Origin: JBHYDC01 sp051861205 | GTDB lineage: Bacteria; Pseudomonadota; Alphaproteobacteria; Rhizobiales; Pleomorphomonadaceae | DNA length: 64,000 nt | Assembly (NCBI GenBank): GCA_051861205.1 | Contig: JBHYDC010000006.1 | Span: 132,346-196,345 of the forward strand | Direction of reading: 5' to 3' | Shown: positions 62,036 to 64,000 of the stretch, in pieces | Numbering within the stretch: position 1 is the stretch's first letter | How the letters are laid out: the number at the start of each line of letters is the position of its first letter | Position numbers and translations under genes: made by a program | The notes under the pieces: model-generated | What the model saw: only the letters and a program-made list of their open reading frames with translations | The model's database searches: none | Told to the model about the DNA's origin: nothing

Positions 62036-63255
62036 CACTGCCCCCCTTCAAGCCGCGCGAGGATCATGGCACGGGCCGCACGCAAAACCTCCTCACGATC
62101 GGCCTCGATCAATCCGGGAACATTCGGCAGCTTTTGCAAGAGAAGACCCAAATCGGCATCCACACCTTCTGAAACCGCGGGGTCCGCGAGCGCAGCCTCT
62201 AGTGCGAGATCCAAATCGGCCATGGGTAGGGCGAGGGCCTTCAGCGATTGCAGGCTCGTTTCGTGGCGGATCCGTTCGATCACGATGGCGTCTGATACCG
62301 TTGCTGCAAGGAGCTGAATTTCCTCATGAAATTCGCTTGCAGCACGTAGACGATCGGCAAGCACGGTCTCCCCGACCAGCCGGATTCGCGCTGCCAGCGG
62401 CCTGCCACCGGCTTGCGACGCCGCGTCCTCAAGCGCCCGCCTGATCGCGTCGAAAGCGCGCTCGCGCACCTCCATGCCCGTCAGGTCCACCGTCACCAAT
62501 GCCCACCGTGCAGCGTCCAGCGAAATCGCCTCGATAGCGCTGATGCGGCCGTCGTCCACGGTGACGAGCGTTGCCCCCTTGGCACCGGTCTCGCGAATGC
62601 TGCGGCCCTGCAAATTACCGGAGAACACGGCGTTAAAGCCATTGTTTTCAACCACTTCGCGCGCATGGATATGGCCAAGTGCCCAGTAGTCGTAACCCCG
62701 TGCAGCAAGGTCCGGTACGGAGCATGGTGCGTAGGGGTCGTGCGACGGCCGGTCGACCAGCGAGGTGTGGAGCAGCCCGATGTTGAAGCGCGCGGGCGAT
62801 GCCGCAGGGTAGCGATGCACAATGGCGTCGGGCACGGCGGGCGTCTTGAAGCTCATACCATGCACCGCGACGCCAAGATCCGGCCAATCCACGGTTTCCG
62901 GTGTCGAAGATCCTAGCCACGCAATGCCGGGTGGAAGGTGCAACTCCCGCGCAATCACGCTTGCGGCGTCATGATTGCCGCGGATCATGACGACGCGGAT
63001 GTTGGCTCGCGCCAGCCGCGCGATCTGGCGCACGAAGGCATGGCCAACCGCGACGTCCTTCCACTCGCGGTCGAAAATGTCGCCGGCGATAACGACGAAA
63101 TTCACCGAGTCGGCGATCGCTTGGTCGACGAGGGATTCGAAGGCACGCCGGGTCGCCCGGTCGAAAAGTTCAGCGAGGTGCGGATCGCGAACACCGAGAC
63201 CTTTCAAAGGGCTACCGAGGTGCAGGTCGGCGGCGTGAAGGAAGCGAAAAGCCAA
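62035..63255 (-). CDS. SbcD-like metallophosphoesterase (YhaO type)
   Basis: 406 residues. Calcineurin-like phosphoesterase motifs in order: FLHAADLHLGSPL, VIAGDIFDREW, VVMIRGNHDAAS, GLLHTSL and WALGHIHARE, all needed to bind two metals. A C-terminal ~150-residue domain follows. The order SbcD-like then SbcC-like with stop-start overlap parallels SbcDC and Mre11-Rad50. It likely forms a nuclease-ATPase complex for DNA ends. The rrn promoter region lies upstream of this gene and points the other way. Confidence 0.92.
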   Translation of the reverse strand: MAFRFLHAADLHLGSPLKGLGVRDPHLAELFDRATRRAFESLVDQAIADSVNFVVIAGDIFDREWKDVAVGHAFVRQIARLARANIRVVMIRGNHDAASVIARELHLPPGIAWLGSSTPETVDWPDLGVAVHGMSFKTPAVPDAIVHRYPAASPARFNIGLLHTSLVDRPSHDPYAPCSVPDLAARGYDYWALGHIHAREVVENNGFNAVFSGNLQGRSIRETGAKGATLVTVDDGRISAIEAISLDAARWALVTVDLTGMEVRERAFDAIRRALEDAASQAGGRPLAARIRLVGETVLADRLRAASEFHEEIQLLAATVSDAIVIERIRHETSLQSLKALALPMADLDLALEAALADPAVSEGVDADLGLLLQKLPNVPGLIEADREEVLRAARAMILARLEGGQ

Positions 63256-63489
63256 GGGGAAGGTCCAGGTTCTAAAGGCTGATCTTTACAATCGGGGGTG
63301 GGGCCGCTGGCGTCAACCAGCGGTGAGGCGGTGTTCTTACGACCGTAAAATGCACCGCTTGGGTGGAGAGTGTAGGGTGGAACTGGCCGGTGCTTCACGT
63401 CATCCACAGGCAGAACCGGCGGAAAAGCGCCCAAACTTAGTGTTTGAGGGGTGCGAGTTCCCACTAGTCCAAACTTGCAGTGGCGGCGC

Positions 63490-63518
63490 TTGACTTCGAA
63501 ATTCCGTGGACCTATACC
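63490..63518 (+). promoter_or_regulatory. rRNA operon promoter
   Basis: -35 TTGACT (63490-63495), 17-base spacer, -10 TATACC (63513-63518). The GGCGCTTGACTTCG context matches rhizobial rrn promoters. It lies ~490 bases before 16S. Confidence 0.7.
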
Positions 63519-63771
63519 ACGGCCATCGACGGCGGCGCTGCGGCGACGTGGTGCCGGCGGGGTTGGTGGTTGCCTGATGGGCGATGGCCGGCTTCGGGTT
63601 CTGGGGCGGGGCGCGTGAGCCTTGCTTGGGCCGTTTGGCTACCGGACTTGATGTAGGGTCTTGGTCGCGGTTTCGCCGGGTGTTCCTCCGCAAGGGGATG
63701 GGCGCCTGGCGGTTTGGCTTCGGGTTGGTCCGGCGACGGGCTGATGGGGCTTCGAGAGCGGCGGCGCTTTC

Positions 63772-63783
63772 TGTTCTTTGACA
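63772..63783 (+). promoter_or_regulatory. rrn antitermination boxA
   Basis: TGTTCTTTGACA, close to the E. coli boxA TGCTCTTTAACA, with a boxC-like GTGGGCGGC ~30 bases on (about 63811). Nus-factor antitermination at rRNA operons is expected. Confidence 0.75.
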
Positions 63784-63982
63784 AGTTGATAATGAGAAGA
63801 AAGAGAAACGTGGGCGGCGGGTTGTTTGCTTATGGTTCGGGTTGGCTTGATTGCTGCCCTGGGCTGTTAAGAGATAGCTTGTTCGTCTTGGTTTTCTCTT
63901 GGTGGTGTTATTGGCGCGCTCTTGGGCGCGCTTTAAGACCTCGTCGAGTTTTGATTGAGACGGAGTTAGCGATTTAGCTCTT

Positions 63983-64000
63983 AAACCTGAGAGTTTGATC
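63983..64000 (+). rRNA. rrs: 16S ribosomal RNA (first ~18 bases only)
   Basis: The window ends in CCTGAGAGTTTGATC, matching the universal 5' end of 16S rRNA (AGAGTTTGATC at E. coli position 8). The boundary is placed at ~63983 by counting back; the rest lies outside the window. Confidence 0.9.

Larger units (their letters stand above)
63256..63982 (+). other. 727-base rrn promoter and leader region
   Basis: No protein gene seen; several open frames here are incidental. It contains a stem CCGCTGG-CGTCAA-CCAGCGG (63304-63323), the rrn promoter, the boxA site, and a ~200-base leader before 16S rRNA that probably includes RNase III processing stems. Confidence 0.75.

Noticed and set aside
63584..63977. 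Small open frames in the rrn leader
   Set aside because: They lie downstream of the rrn promoter and across boxA, in untranslated leader RNA.

Overview
The window is a GC-rich, densely coding stretch of alphaproteobacterial chromosome, most likely order Hyphomicrobiales (Rhizobiales). Pointers are the mutY-DUF721-DsbA-smc order, an F0-only ATP synthase operon (atpI-B-E-b'-b) apart from F1, the rhaR/rhaSTPQ-M plus rhaDI rhamnose locus known from rhizobia, a palindrome resembling rhizobial intergenic mosaic elements, and an rrn promoter of rhizobial type. Genus cannot be fixed from the sequence alone.

Layout: 1-5777 carries mutY (cut by the window edge), a DUF721 protein, a Tat-exported DsbA-like thioredoxin and smc. 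5784-8189 is a cytochrome bd-type oxidase (cydAB). 8311-11422 is the F0 ATP synthase operon with a clear promoter and terminator. 11574-16274 holds rnhB, a membrane protein, a histidine phosphatase, aroC, a TSUP transporter and an Lrp/AsnC regulator divergent from ald (16417-17535). 17879-25869 is housekeeping: an m5U RNA methyltransferase, tlyA, an MBL hydrolase, a DUF1499 protein, a J-protein, pdxH, xseB and dxs, with a mosaic palindromic repeat just before xseB.

25903-35319 is an L-rhamnose uptake and catabolism locus: ABC importer, mutarotase, DeoR-type regulator, and on the other strand a bifunctional aldolase/dehydrogenase and an isomerase. No rhamnulokinase is present. 35425-41833 has a HerA-like ATPase, a DEAD-box helicase, a Kef-type antiporter with its oxidoreductase partner, and ohr. 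41903-44565 has altronate dehydratase (uxaA) divergent from KDG kinase (kdgK), two successive steps of hexuronate breakdown. Then come a 56-residue lysine-rich protein, cysG, a PYROXD2-like FAD enzyme, an M14-type deacylase and a PAS-GGDEF-EAL protein.

51809-56618 has a LysR regulator, an MHS-family transporter with a large extra loop, folD, and a formaldehyde-activating-enzyme homologue that lacks the expected N-terminal active-site histidine. 56743-63255 has an HI0933-like flavoprotein, arfB, and an SbcCD-like pair (YhaN/YhaO type). The last 700 bases are the promoter and leader of an rRNA operon, and the final ~18 bases are the 5' end of 16S rRNA.

No mobile element, CRISPR array or phage was found. 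The most unusual items are the Fae-like protein beside folD, the small lysine-rich protein, the rhamnose locus without a kinase, hairpins placed between atp genes, and two genes whose 3' ends including the stop codon are tandemly duplicated.
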